This document shows positions 34,089 to 42,633 of a stretch of DNA of 64,000 bases, in pieces. The translations under genes and the position numbers were made by a program. Within the stretch, counting starts at the first letter, position 1. Each line of letters begins with the position of its first letter. The stretch is from positions 1 to 64,000 of the forward strand of contig JANQPF010000006.1 of assembly GCA_028285415.1 (NCBI GenBank). Direction: 5' to 3'. The notes beneath the pieces were generated by a model. It did not search any database, had not been told where the DNA came from, and was given only the letters and a program-made list of their open reading frames with translations. This DNA is from Pseudomonadales bacterium. Its GTDB lineage: Bacteria > Pseudomonadota > Gammaproteobacteria > Pseudomonadales > Azotimanducaceae.

Positions 34089-35483
34089 ATGAACGATGGA
34101 AAACCAGCCTCTGCTGATCGAGGCCAAAGAGAGACGCTGTTAGAAACGGCAACTGCTGAGTTCGCAGCAAACGGGTTCGAATCGACCTCGGTCCAGAGCA
34201 TCGCCACAGCTGCCGGAGTAAGTAAAGCCAAGCTGTTCTACTACTTCGAAGGCAAGGAAGCACTGTATTCGGAAGTCCTGGCGCACAGCCTCGAGCCGCT
34301 CCTTGGCCCACTGGAGTCAATCACCGATGCAGCGTCCGCCGAGGCGTTCTGGGAGTCCCTGGAGTCGGGCCTGCAGTTTGCGTTCGAGTTTGTCGCCCGT
34401 GATCCGCACACCGCCGCCCTCGTTCGTGGACTCTACCGCCGAGGAGGGCACTCGCCTTCGCTGGAACGCCTTCTCGATCGCGCCAGAACTGCGGTATGCA
34501 CCTGGCTGCTTGATGGCCAGCAACTTGGTGCGGTACGAACGGATCTGCCGGTTCAAGTTCTCGCAGAGGCCGCTGTTGGAGCACTCGTGCACATCGATCG
34601 CTGGCTCGCATCGAGCACCGAAACTGGAGCTGCCGCCGAGATGCTGGTACCCGCTTCAGCACTCAGCACGTTCGCCCGCGATGCGCTTCGGCAGCGCATC
34701 GCTGCAGAGTGTGTTGCTGAGGTCGCCTACGCTACTGATGACGCGCCCCTGGAAATTGACGCTTACCTCGATGTAAACAAGACAGTAAACCATGAGGTTC
34801 TGCTGCGTGACGGAAGGGTTACCCAACCCGCGCCGCGATTCGGTGAGGAAGGTTTTGAGCTCATCTCCGCACCCGTTATCTTCGATTTACCACCAACCGA
34901 TGGTGAAGCGAGAGCAGCCTATCACCTGCTCGAGACTACGCTCAAGGACCATCTGGGAGCCGCCTTCGCGAGGGTTTTCGATCACACGATTCGACATACC
35001 GAAAGCACACCGGGACGACGCCCACCCATTCGGGTCACTCACGCGGACTACGGGCGCGATGCGGGTATCCGTCGATTCCAAGAGGTTCTCTCCGGAGACG
35101 AGGCTTCGGCGTGGAAAAATGCACGCATTGTAGTCGCGAACCTCTGGCAGTCGTTAGCTGGGGTAGTGCACTCCACGCCTCTGGGATTCGTAGATTTGAA
35201 TTCCGTGCGCGACGAGGACTTCATCCCGGTAACCGTACATTACCCGGACAGAGACGGTGAGATTGGCTACTACCGGCACAATGATGCACATCGCTGGTTC
35301 TGGTTTCCTTTTCTCCGCCCTACTGAAGCTTTGCTGTTCAAGACCTTCGATGGAGCACCAGACTCCGGTCATTGGTCTTGTCCACACGCCGCGTTCACGG
35401 CACCAAACGCGCCCATTGAGTTGAACGGCCGTCGAACGAGTATTGAGTTTCGCGTCCTTCTTGCGTTCACACCCGATACTTGA
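34089..35483 (+). CDS. TetR repressor fused to a CmcJ/NvfI (AsaB) family oxygenase domain
   Basis: A 464-residue two-part protein. Residues 10-60 are a TetR HTH (SVQSIATAAGVSKAKLFYYFEGKEALY) followed by a helical ligand domain to about 200. Residues about 225-464 match the CmcJ/NvfI/AsaB family: HADYGRDAG at 318-326 (His318-x-Asp320, possible Fe ligands), ARIVVANLWQ, AHRWFWFPFLRPTEALLFK (His401 in AHR), PHAAF (His433) and SIEFRVLLAF. This family includes Fe(II)/2-oxoglutarate enzymes such as NvfI. Both halves are full length with no stop between. Start is chosen from the promoter. It probably represses the pump and its own operon and may chemically modify or bind the inducer. Confidence 0.85.
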   Translation: MNDGKPASADRGQRETLLETATAEFAANGFESTSVQSIATAAGVSKAKLFYYFEGKEALYSEVLAHSLEPLLGPLESITDAASAEAFWESLESGLQFAFEFVARDPHTAALVRGLYRRGGHSPSLERLLDRARTAVCTWLLDGQQLGAVRTDLPVQVLAEAAVGALVHIDRWLASSTETGAAAEMLVPASALSTFARDALRQRIAAECVAEVAYATDDAPLEIDAYLDVNKTVNHEVLLRDGRVTQPAPRFGEEGFELISAPVIFDLPPTDGEARAAYHLLETTLKDHLGAAFARVFDHTIRHTESTPGRRPPIRVTHADYGRDAGIRRFQEVLSGDEASAWKNARIVVANLWQSLAGVVHSTPLGFVDLNSVRDEDFIPVTVHYPDRDGEIGYYRHNDAHRWFWFPFLRPTEALLFKTFDGAPDSGHWSCPHAAFTAPNAPIELNGRRTSIEFRVLLAFTPDT

Positions 35484-35491
35484 GCGCCGAG

Positions 35492-36187
35492 GTGAGTCCG
35501 TTTACATCTTTCGGCAGGGGAATCTGGATTTGCGGCGGTCCTCGGGTGCGTATGTTGACGATCCCGTTTAACACCCGCATGACCGTGATCGCATTAAACG
35601 CGCAAGAGCTTTGGGTTCATTCGCCAGTGGAGCCGACAATCTCGATACGAGAGGCTGTCAGCAAACTAGGGAGCGTCCGCTTCATCATCGCGCCAAACAA
35701 GCTCCATTCGCTTGGCGTTGAGCACTGGAAAGAACACTTCCCTTCGGCAGAGGTCTGGGTCTCCCCCGGTTTCTGTAGTCGACATCCGCAGCTCCCCGCC
35801 GATCACGTCATCGGCGCAGAGGTTCCCGAAGAATGGAAGAGCGAACTGGACACCCTGCTCTTTCGTGGCAGTACCTTTCTCGACGAAGTCGTCTTTTTTC
35901 ACCGACTCTCCCGCACTTTGGTGCTCACGGATCTCATCCAACGCCATGAGGCGAGTAGAGAGCCCTGGTTCTGGCGTGCAGTTAAACGGAGCGTTGGTGT
36001 CCTTGGGCACTCCGGAGGCACCGCGCGGGATCTTCGGTGTACTTTCCGCGACCGTAGTGCAGCGCGCGAAAGCGCAGAGTCTGTACTGCGATGGGACTTT
36101 GACCGTGTAGTGATTGCTCACGGGATGTGCATCGAACAAGACGCCCACCGCGTCGTAGAAGATGCGTTCGGATGGGCACTCAGCTAA
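35492..36187 (+). CDS. DUF4336 protein (metallo-beta-lactamase-like fold)
   Basis: A 231-residue cytosolic protein. The order GIWICGGP, TRMTVIAL, LWVHSPV, FIIAPNKLHSL, VWVSPG and FFHRLSRTLVLTDLI is that of DUF4336, a group related to the metallo-hydrolase fold without the full HxHxDH zinc motif. The start is GTG at 35492 (or TTG at 35480, overlapping the fusion stop); both keep the conserved N-terminus. The function is unknown. Its place behind the fusion gene suggests a role in handling the same compound. Confidence 0.75.
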   Translation: MSPFTSFGRGIWICGGPRVRMLTIPFNTRMTVIALNAQELWVHSPVEPTISIREAVSKLGSVRFIIAPNKLHSLGVEHWKEHFPSAEVWVSPGFCSRHPQLPADHVIGAEVPEEWKSELDTLLFRGSTFLDEVVFFHRLSRTLVLTDLIQRHEASREPWFWRAVKRSVGVLGHSGGTARDLRCTFRDRSAARESAESVLRWDFDRVVIAHGMCIEQDAHRVVEDAFGWALS

Positions 36188-36264
36188 TCAGAATCGGCTG
36201 AAATCAGAAGTGATGTCTGCCTGTCGGGCAGACAGAGCCGCTGGATTGAGGAGCAAAACGCAAC

Positions 36265-36795
36265 GTGGAACATCTGCAAACAATATCTGAAGTATCGATC
36301 ACGCTAAGTGGACTGGCTGGTATCGTAGGTGTGTTGGCTGGCGGGAAGCAGCAATCACCGGAGCTCATGTGGAGAGTCCAGAATCTGATTCTACTCAGCT
36401 TGCTGTCGTTCGTACTCGCGCTCTTGCCCCTGGGTGCCGCAGCCTTTGGCGTAAGTGCCAGCTTGATTTGGCAGATCTCGAGCGGCCTCTTGATCGGAGC
36501 CCACCTGTTCCAGTTCTGGTTCTCATGCAGTTCGGTCCAAGAGAGTTGGCGTCACACCTATTGGCAAACGAATGCTCCATTGCTGGTGTTCTACGCGATT
36601 GGCTCAATCATTATCGTCGCTTTGCAGCTGTGGAATCTCTTTGCCAACGCACCAGCGCCGGGACCTTTCTTCGCCGGCCTAACCTGGTTGCTGATCGTTG
36701 CAAGCGTACATCTCTTCGTTCTAGTGCTCAGGGGCTCATCGCCTACCGCGTGTGCGCGCACAACTCCGGCATCTGGCGTGGAACATCTTCGTTGA
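36265..36795 (+). CDS. Small integral membrane protein of unknown function
   Basis: A 176-residue membrane protein with about four hydrophobic segments (residues 10-26, 40-62, 65-85, 108-125 and 133-152 in rough positions). It starts with GTG at 36265 behind GAGGAGC. No family is recognised. It follows the DUF4336 gene by 77 bp and overlaps the next small gene by 4 bp, so it is likely part of the same detoxification unit. Confidence 0.6.
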   Translation: MEHLQTISEVSITLSGLAGIVGVLAGGKQQSPELMWRVQNLILLSLLSFVLALLPLGAAAFGVSASLIWQISSGLLIGAHLFQFWFSCSSVQESWRHTYWQTNAPLLVFYAIGSIIIVALQLWNLFANAPAPGPFFAGLTWLLIVASVHLFVLVLRGSSPTACARTTPASGVEHLR

Positions 36796-37238
36796 AAACA
36801 CTCGTGAAAGTTGTCCTAGGCCTCATAGGCACCAGCTGCTTAATCATTCTTGCACACATTGCGATCATAGAAGTGGGTCGCGACGTGGTCACCCTTCGCA
36901 CCCTGAACGCAGATGGAACCACTCAGGAAACACGTCTTTGGATCGTGGAACACGATGGTGATCTCTGGCTCCACAGCAAGGGAGATGCCTGGGAGCAACG
37001 ATTTCAGCACAACTCCGCAGTCGAAGTCGTTAGGGCTGGCGTCGCAGGGAGATATTTTGCTCAGCCAGATCGCAGCCAACACCTGGTGGTTGATCAGGCA
37101 TTGCGCCGCAAATACGGACTGGCTGATCGCTGGGTGAGATTTTTAGCGCCCTGTGATGATTCCGTATTGCCGGTTCGGCTTTTCAAACATCCGTCTGCCC
37201 AAAGTCTCCAAATACGGTCAGCCTCAACTAGTTCCTAA
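36792..37238 (+). CDS. Membrane-anchored nitroreductase/F420-like split-barrel protein
   Basis: A 148-residue protein with one N-terminal helix (VVLGLIGTSCLIILAHIAII) and a split-barrel core (VVTLRTLNADGTTQETRLWIVEHDGDLWLHS, then ALRRKYGLADRWVRFL and VLPVRL). The pattern resembles the deazaflavin/FMN nitroreductase-like (DUF385-type) family, so flavin or F420 binding is probable but unproved. TTG at 36792 overlaps the previous stop (TTGA), and GTG at 36804 is an alternative. A longer upstream frame (to 36369) is an antiphase shadow of the membrane protein. Confidence 0.6.
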   Translation: MKTLVKVVLGLIGTSCLIILAHIAIIEVGRDVVTLRTLNADGTTQETRLWIVEHDGDLWLHSKGDAWEQRFQHNSAVEVVRAGVAGRYFAQPDRSQHLVVDQALRRKYGLADRWVRFLAPCDDSVLPVRLFKHPSAQSLQIRSASTSS

Positions 37239-37397
37239 CGCACCTGACTGGAAATTGCTCGAAGCGTTTAGGAGCGACAAACACGTTACTGCTGTCCGAA
37301 ACTCAACAAACGAACTTCGCTCCATGCGGCATCTTCTCGAGTACGCTCCATCCATGGAGCTTCGTCGATTGAAACTGCGGTAGAAGGCGGTTGGGGA

Positions 37398-38771
37398 TTA
37401 AGGCCGATTCAACGATTCCAGCTCTTTGTTCAGATCGGCAATCTGCTGCTCGCACTTGATCCGATGCTGGCGTAACTCTGCCAGCGTGCTGCGATCAGAA
37501 GCGAGAAGATCGGCGTCCACTTTTCGTTGGATGTCCCTCGCTGTAGTGGCATCGTCTGACACCGATTGCTCGCGTGCGGAAATTGACCTCTCCAACTCCG
37601 TGATGTCTTCGTTGAGCCTGAGGCAGCTGTAGCGCACGACCCCAAGCCTTTTAGTTACGTCGTCTCGCTTTTCTTTGCGAGGGTCTGGTGATATTGGAGC
37701 TTGCGACGGTCTCTGGCTGCGGGGCTTAATCATCGGTGACGGGTCGCGTATCGCGTACAAAGGATCCTTCAGGATATCGAAGAACATTTCGACCTGATCG
37801 ACGATCCAGGCGTTACGATCCTGCCCGTCGGCGCGGTCTCCCAGACAACTCGCAATTGAGCCGTTGTTCCAGTAGCCGGGTATACGGGCTACATCTCGCT
37901 GGCTGACACCGGGGCCCGCTTGGACGCGTCTCATTTTCGGTTTCCCAAACGTGAGCGTGTTGCCGAGCCGCGCCTCGATGGCAGTCCGTGAGGCAAGAAA
38001 GCGGTCAATGAACGGTAGCCTTTTGTCGCGGTTCTCGAACCTGATTCGAACGCAATTAGTCAGGCTCAGAGAGAGCACAACCTGATCGTTCAGCCGCCAG
38101 GTCAGCGTGGTCTGGTCCAGGGGTGAGTTACGCTTTGTGTCGACGTTGAGCGAGGAGCCGGAGGCTTCCAGGCTGTCGAGCAGCTTCTCCCAGTCCGCGG
38201 TGTGCTGCGCTTTTTCTACTGCCCGGCGAGCGGCCTCCGCCTCTTTGTATTGCAGGTGCCGGTAGTAGTCTCTCAGTTCCAACACAGCAATACATAAGAC
38301 AACCGTAGCCACCGCGGCCAACGCCAGTCGGCGCGCTTTTGCGCCCTGGAAAACCAGACGGAGGCGCAACCCGACATGGCCAAGCGCGTAGCCGAGGCCA
38401 ATGCCCACGATGCCTCCCCCCAGGGTCACTGGCAGAACGGTTCCACCCAGCATTGTGCTGCGCATCGCAATGGTGAGCTGCATGAAACCCAGCACGACCA
38501 CAGCGACGATGAATCGGCCAGTGGAAAAGCGGAGGTCGCGACCGAACGCGTAAGCGACAGGCGCGATGGAGAGCACGCCGAGCAGAAGTCGCTCGGTAAC
38601 TTTTTGAGTAATACGCTCGGAACCCGCGACCAATGCACCTGCCTCGGCCATCAGATAGAACAGCAGTGGCAGTACGATGACCCCGCCGACCAGGAACACC
38701 GGCACATGGAACCATAGGAGCTTTCCCCACTCGATCGGTGTGCTCTCGTCTTGGCTAGGGTCGTTGTCCAT
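37398..38771 (-). CDS. Membrane protein with long C-terminal coiled coil
   Basis: A 457-residue protein. Residues 17-165 hold four or five hydrophobic segments (FHVPVFLVGGVIVLPLLFYL, LLLGVLSIAPVAYAFG, FIVAVVVLGFMQLTI, GGGIVGIGLGYALGHVGL, LALAAVATVVLCIAVLEL). The middle has RLPFIDRFLASRTAIEARLGNTLTFGKPKMRRV, similar in style to DUF4268 domains. The last 100 residues (SCLRLNEDITELERSISAREQSV... to the end) form a coiled coil. No function can be assigned. Confidence 0.6.
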   Translation of the reverse strand: MDNDPSQDESTPIEWGKLLWFHVPVFLVGGVIVLPLLFYLMAEAGALVAGSERITQKVTERLLLGVLSIAPVAYAFGRDLRFSTGRFIVAVVVLGFMQLTIAMRSTMLGGTVLPVTLGGGIVGIGLGYALGHVGLRLRLVFQGAKARRLALAAVATVVLCIAVLELRDYYRHLQYKEAEAARRAVEKAQHTADWEKLLDSLEASGSSLNVDTKRNSPLDQTTLTWRLNDQVVLSLSLTNCVRIRFENRDKRLPFIDRFLASRTAIEARLGNTLTFGKPKMRRVQAGPGVSQRDVARIPGYWNNGSIASCLGDRADGQDRNAWIVDQVEMFFDILKDPLYAIRDPSPMIKPRSQRPSQAPISPDPRKEKRDDVTKRLGVVRYSCLRLNEDITELERSISAREQSVSDDATTARDIQRKVDADLLASDRSTLAELRQHRIKCEQQIADLNKELESLNRP

Positions 38772-38842
38772 GGTCGAAAGTAAACGCTACCGCAATAGCG
38801 TGATACGTAGAGTTCGAAGGCGAAGCTCTGATCAAAAGCCTC

Positions 38843-39442
38843 TCATTTGGGTTTCTTTTCGAGTCCCTTCATCACGGAACGTGTTGCCTGAAGAAGGGCT
38901 GTGCCTTGAGCGCCTATGTTCATCCCCAGAGCTCCAAGCGGTCCTGCGTTCAGCAGTCCCACTTTCCACTCGTAGTTACCCGTGTTCTTCCACAGCAATT
39001 CGCCTGACGTGCGGTCGAACAGGAAGCCGGTCATCTTGGAGACGGTGCGCGTTTGCAGAGCCGTGTGCGTTTCGAGCTCCAGCAGAGCGAGCAACAACAG
39101 GTAACGTGACCCTTCCGGACCTAGCGTTTGAACACGGTCGGGAGTTGGGTCTTCCAGCCATGCTTGATCTATGTGCTCGACCAAGCTGAGGTCGGTTTCG
39201 CGTTCGATGGGATATCGTCGTTTGCCCACGTGAATGCGAATTGCCCGTTTCATCTCGCGGTGGTCATTCACTTTTTGAGAATCACCTCCGCGCCGTAGGT
39301 CAATCACTGGCAGTACCGTAATCAGACTAATAGTGTCTGGATCAAAATTCTGATTTACCCAGTCTGGCTTGCTCGAGGCTGATACGGTCTGACATAGCGC
39401 CAGAGTGGTGATAACAACCAACGAAATGATTTGGCGCCGCAT
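38843..39442 (-). CDS. Exported hypothetical protein
   Basis: A 199-residue protein with a signal peptide (QIISLVVITTLALCQTVSA). The mature part contains PDTISLITVLPVIDLRRGG, LLLLALLELETHTALQTRTVSKMTGFLFDRTSGELLWKNTG and a glycine/alanine-rich end; the segment resembles GNA1162/DUF799-type putative lipoproteins, without certainty. Start at 39442 has AAGGAG 8 nt upstream; the longer frame to 39538 overlaps the AraC gene region. It is divergent from the AraC regulator at 39533. Confidence 0.6.
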   Translation of the reverse strand: MRRQIISLVVITTLALCQTVSASSKPDWVNQNFDPDTISLITVLPVIDLRRGGDSQKVNDHREMKRAIRIHVGKRRYPIERETDLSLVEHIDQAWLEDPTPDRVQTLGPEGSRYLLLLALLELETHTALQTRTVSKMTGFLFDRTSGELLWKNTGNYEWKVGLLNAGPLGALGMNIGAQGTALLQATRSVMKGLEKKPK

Positions 39443-39532
39443 GCTGTTTACTCCTTTGCCTGCACCTACGGTATAACAGGTGTGCTGACAAATACGGTCA
39501 ATGTACGCACAATTCCGGCCAGGGAGGCAGGC

Positions 39533-40513
39533 ATGCAAGAGGCGAGAGTTCCGCTTAGTTTTCTGAGCAATCTAGTCTCGGTGATGGCGAAAGAAGAAGG
39601 GTTGGATCCAGTTTGTTGCGCCATGGAGACCGGCTTAGCGGAAGCCGAAACTCGTTCCGTAGACGGCACAACCGACTTTCAGACTCAGATCCAGATCTAT
39701 GAGGCTATCGCCGAGCGATCAACGCATCCTGGAATTGGCTTCAGATCTCCGTCGGCTCGTAGCTTTGCGGATCAAGGTCTTCTTGGTGCGCTACTTCTGA
39801 TGGCGCCCGATGTCAGGACTGCGCTGCAGAAGCTGACTGAGTACATCGATGTGGTTGGTGGTCTTGTTGACTACACAGTCGAAACGCACGAAGACCTGCT
39901 GCGCGTTCGTGTTTCCGACAAGGTGCTGCTGTCACCCGAAGCTCATCGATTGGTTTGCGAGGAGAACCTCGCCTGCTGGAAACATCTTGCATTGCCTCTG
40001 AAAGAAATCGAGCAGCACTTGGTGGAGATTACGCTCGACTATCCAGCCCCTGACCATAGACAGGTCTACAGTGAGCTATTTCCTCGGTGTGTGTTCCGTT
40101 TCAATCAGCCGCACATTCAGGCCACGCTCAAGGCGAGTGCACTGACGCTCGAACTCCCAAACAGCAACCCGGAGGTCTTTGCGCATCTGGATGCTGAATG
40201 CGCTCGCATCACCCGCATTGTTCATGAGCCGGTGGCAACTACAGAACGCAGGGTCAATCGTTTCCTTTCCACGCACGAGCCCGCTAGCTGGGCGTCGGGG
40301 CCGATCTCGGCTGCTTTGGGTATGAGCGAACGCACGCTTCGGCGACGCCTCGCTCAGGAAGGCTGCCGATTGTCGGAAATCCTGAGCGAACACAAGCTGG
40401 CTGCTGTAGAGGATTGGACGTCGCGAGGACTTGGGGAGCATGAGATTGCTAATCGACTTGGATACGCATCAATCAGATCGCTGCGACGGGCACTGGCAAG
40501 CTGGATGCAGTGA
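39533..40513 (+). CDS. AraC family regulator with OruR-type sensor domain
   Basis: A 326-residue regulator. The N-terminal ~200 residues match the arabinose-binding-like/OruR sensor domain (DFQTQIQIYEAIAERSTHPGIGFR, DQGLLGALLLMAPDVRTAL, YSELFPRCVFRF), and the C-terminus has one clear HTH (SAALGMSERTLRRRLAQEGCRLSEIL) and a second (EHEIANRLGYASIRSLRRALASW). Start at 39533 has GGGAGG at good spacing. Likely targets are the divergent exported protein or nearby fatty-acid/detox genes. Confidence 0.84.
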   Translation: MQEARVPLSFLSNLVSVMAKEEGLDPVCCAMETGLAEAETRSVDGTTDFQTQIQIYEAIAERSTHPGIGFRSPSARSFADQGLLGALLLMAPDVRTALQKLTEYIDVVGGLVDYTVETHEDLLRVRVSDKVLLSPEAHRLVCEENLACWKHLALPLKEIEQHLVEITLDYPAPDHRQVYSELFPRCVFRFNQPHIQATLKASALTLELPNSNPEVFAHLDAECARITRIVHEPVATTERRVNRFLSTHEPASWASGPISAALGMSERTLRRRLAQEGCRLSEILSEHKLAAVEDWTSRGLGEHEIANRLGYASIRSLRRALASWMQ

Positions 40514-40640
40514 TCTGGTATCTCTCTAACTGGGTCGCCTCACACATAGCCGATCCCAACCACGCGGCTCTATCAAGTTGGCCATCTATTATGCGTTGGC
40601 GGGCATCTCATTTTGGTCAAACCGGGTGTCGGGAGTTTAA

Positions 40641-41390
40641 CTAGCTCGACTGATTCCCATGGACGGCGGTGTGGGTCGACCAAACCACCCATAGGTAGGC
40701 AAGGATGCCCGCGAAGGTAAGCAACGCTCCGAATAGGGCGATTCCCAGGGAAATCTCCCCAAGCATTGATACTACGAGTGGATGGGTAGACGACAAAATG
40801 TAACTGGCAAAAGAGTAAGCCGGCCCCACTCCCAGCAAGATGATTGCAATTCGACTTGGCCATGCGGCGAACAATATGGGTGGAAGCGATCGAGCTAGAG
40901 AGTCACTACCGGGGATTGGGCGATCAAGAAACACCAAATCCAACAATGCACCCGACAGATACATCAAACCAACGCAGAGCCAGACCAAGCGATGTGGAAG
41001 TAGACTCGGCGGGACGTTCCCGCGAAGCTGTGGAGTCACATATGTTATGTACAACATAGCGGCGATACCTGGCAGGCAAAAAGCCACGGCTCGCAACAAG
41101 TCGTGCATTTCAATGCCTTCTTCCAACGGATCGCTGAGGGCCACCAAAACTAACCCCAGAGTTGAGACGACAATGAAAGCTGAAAAGAGGCGTGAGGTGA
41201 CCTGGTTCGGAAAGAAGGCGTAAACAAAGAAGGGCACTGATAGCGGTAGATAGAGGTAGCCGACCCCTTGGATCGTGTAGGCCACAAAATCGCTCAGAGC
41301 GACGCAGGCAATCATCATCCCAAAACCGCCCCAAAGAAGTTTGTGAGGCAGCATGCGTCGGCTGATCTTCGATTCGCAGAATAGGTTCAC
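40641..41390 (-). CDS. Polytopic membrane protein of unknown function
   Basis: A 249-residue protein with about seven hydrophobic segments (LLWGGFGMMIACVALSDFVAY, YLYLPLSVPFFVYAFF, LFSAFIVVSTLGLVLVAL, LLRAVAFCLPGIAAMLYITYV, LVWLCVGLMYLSGALLDLVFL, RIAIILLGVGPAYSFASYIL, EISLGIALFGALLTFAGILAYLWVVW). No sequence family is recognised and there is no close operon partner. The regions 40514-40640 and 41391-41493 show no further genes. Confidence 0.55.
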   Translation of the reverse strand: MNLFCESKISRRMLPHKLLWGGFGMMIACVALSDFVAYTIQGVGYLYLPLSVPFFVYAFFPNQVTSRLFSAFIVVSTLGLVLVALSDPLEEGIEMHDLLRAVAFCLPGIAAMLYITYVTPQLRGNVPPSLLPHRLVWLCVGLMYLSGALLDLVFLDRPIPGSDSLARSLPPILFAAWPSRIAIILLGVGPAYSFASYILSSTHPLVVSMLGEISLGIALFGALLTFAGILAYLWVVWSTHTAVHGNQSS

Positions 41391-41493
41391 GGCAGGAGTC
41401 TACGGCATGAGGTTTAGATTTGCAGATGACCGTCCACCGTTCCGAGATGCCTTGTCTAAGTGACCTTCTCCGCCCCACGGTTTATGAGTAGCT

Positions 41494-41543
41494 TTTCGGT
41501 TCGAGGAACAACGATGCTTGCAATGACCTCGAAGCCACTGCCA
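41494..41543 (+). repeat. Displaced 50-bp copy of part of the hydrolase gene
   Basis: This non-coding segment matches 43274-43324 inside the hydrolase gene with one substitution and one single-base deletion. It covers codons around the catalytic aspartate of that gene. It lies in the gap before the exported protein at 41624. Confidence 0.7.
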
Positions 41544-41623
41544 CTCTAACAGGTTTGATTTGTCGCTAGACGTCCGAACCTCGCCGGCGTAGGCTCGCCA
41601 CAATCTCAAAAGAGATCACCACT

Positions 41624-42451
41624 ATGCGAATCAAGGCTATCTTCCTGATCATGCTCGCAACCGCCGAAGTTTATGCTCAAGAAAATCTTCTCGATTGTGT
41701 GGACACGGACGTCGTTAAGGCGTTCTTGGGTCAGCAGCAAGTGATTTCCCGGAAAGTGCCCAATGAGTATTCGGAGCTGTCAATGCCCACATCATTTGCG
41801 TACGTTGGCAGCGCGGTACGCGAACAATCGTCCTCGATAGCGTACAAAACAGGCTTGGATGCAGCCGCTGCGGAACCGGAGGTCACGACCGCTCTGGAAG
41901 CCGGCGGGTGGAGTCGCGTCGTCGAACCCAAGCGCCGCACAGACCGACGCGGATTTCAAACGACCCCCCGGATGCCGAGAACGCTAACGTTCTGTCGCGG
42001 GAACCGATATATGTCGAGCAGTTTCCGCCAAGACGCGTCGGGGACAGTTGTTGTCATGACGTCTCAACTCATGGGATCGGGCTCCTGCGCGCTTACCCAG
42101 GTGTTGGCTGGCAGACGGGCGTCGGATTTTCTGCCGAAGCTAGATCTACCGCCGAGTGTTCCAACCTCGTCCGGAGGCGGTAGCGGCGGTAGCAACGATT
42201 ATGCATCGTCGCGCATTCGCTTCGCGTGGACTAAGGACTTAAACGCGCTGCTTTCGTTCTTTCACGGACAACTTGTGGAGCAGGGGTGGAAGCACACGAC
42301 AGAATGGAGCACTGCGCGAACAGCGGGCTCTGTCTGGGAGTCCAATCCGGAAGACGGTATTCGAACCAGCGGTACTCTGGAAATCGCGCGCGATCAGAAG
42401 ACACCCGAGACTAGCGTGGTCTTCTGGGTAAACATGTTTGAGGAAAGTTGA
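41624..42451 (+). CDS. Exported hypothetical protein
   Basis: A 275-residue exported protein (signal peptide IKAIFLIMLATAEVYA). The mature part has an N-terminal domain with Cys (LLDCVDTD), a low-complexity linker (SVPTSSGGGSGGSNDY) and a C-terminal domain resembling a repeat of the first (LNALLSFFHGQLVEQGWKHTTEW). Two cysteines (TFCRGN, GSCALT) may bond. I do not recognise a family. It precedes the CIRCE element by 126 bp. Confidence 0.6.
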   Translation: MRIKAIFLIMLATAEVYAQENLLDCVDTDVVKAFLGQQQVISRKVPNEYSELSMPTSFAYVGSAVREQSSSIAYKTGLDAAAAEPEVTTALEAGGWSRVVEPKRRTDRRGFQTTPRMPRTLTFCRGNRYMSSSFRQDASGTVVVMTSQLMGSGSCALTQVLAGRRASDFLPKLDLPPSVPTSSGGGSGGSNDYASSRIRFAWTKDLNALLSFFHGQLVEQGWKHTTEWSTARTAGSVWESNPEDGIRTSGTLEIARDQKTPETSVVFWVNMFEES

Positions 42452-42576
42452 ACGTCGGTTCCTGGCCGAAGGGAGCCAGATTGCGGAGCGAATGAGTAGC
42501 TGCTCTGGAGAAAACCGCCGTTCGACGTTACGAGCCCAGGCGGCCCATTTCGACCCACAGCACTCCTTCTGAGCCG

Positions 42577-42603
42577 TTAGCACTCTCAAGTTGAGAGTGC
42601 TAA
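42577..42603 (+). promoter_or_regulatory. CIRCE (HrcA-binding) element
   Basis: TTAGCACTC and GAGTGCTAA are separated by exactly nine bases (TCAAGTTGA), the full consensus of the CIRCE operator bound by HrcA. It lies 31 bp upstream of the hydrolase ATG at 42634. CIRCE normally precedes groESL or dnaK. Confidence 0.85.
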
Positions 42604-42633
42604 TCTCTGTTCCTCCGATGCTCGGGGTTGACC

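Noticed and set aside
36369-36791. N-terminal extension of the nitroreductase-like protein
   Set aside because: It overlaps the four-TM membrane protein in another frame, and the conserved part starts only near 36792.
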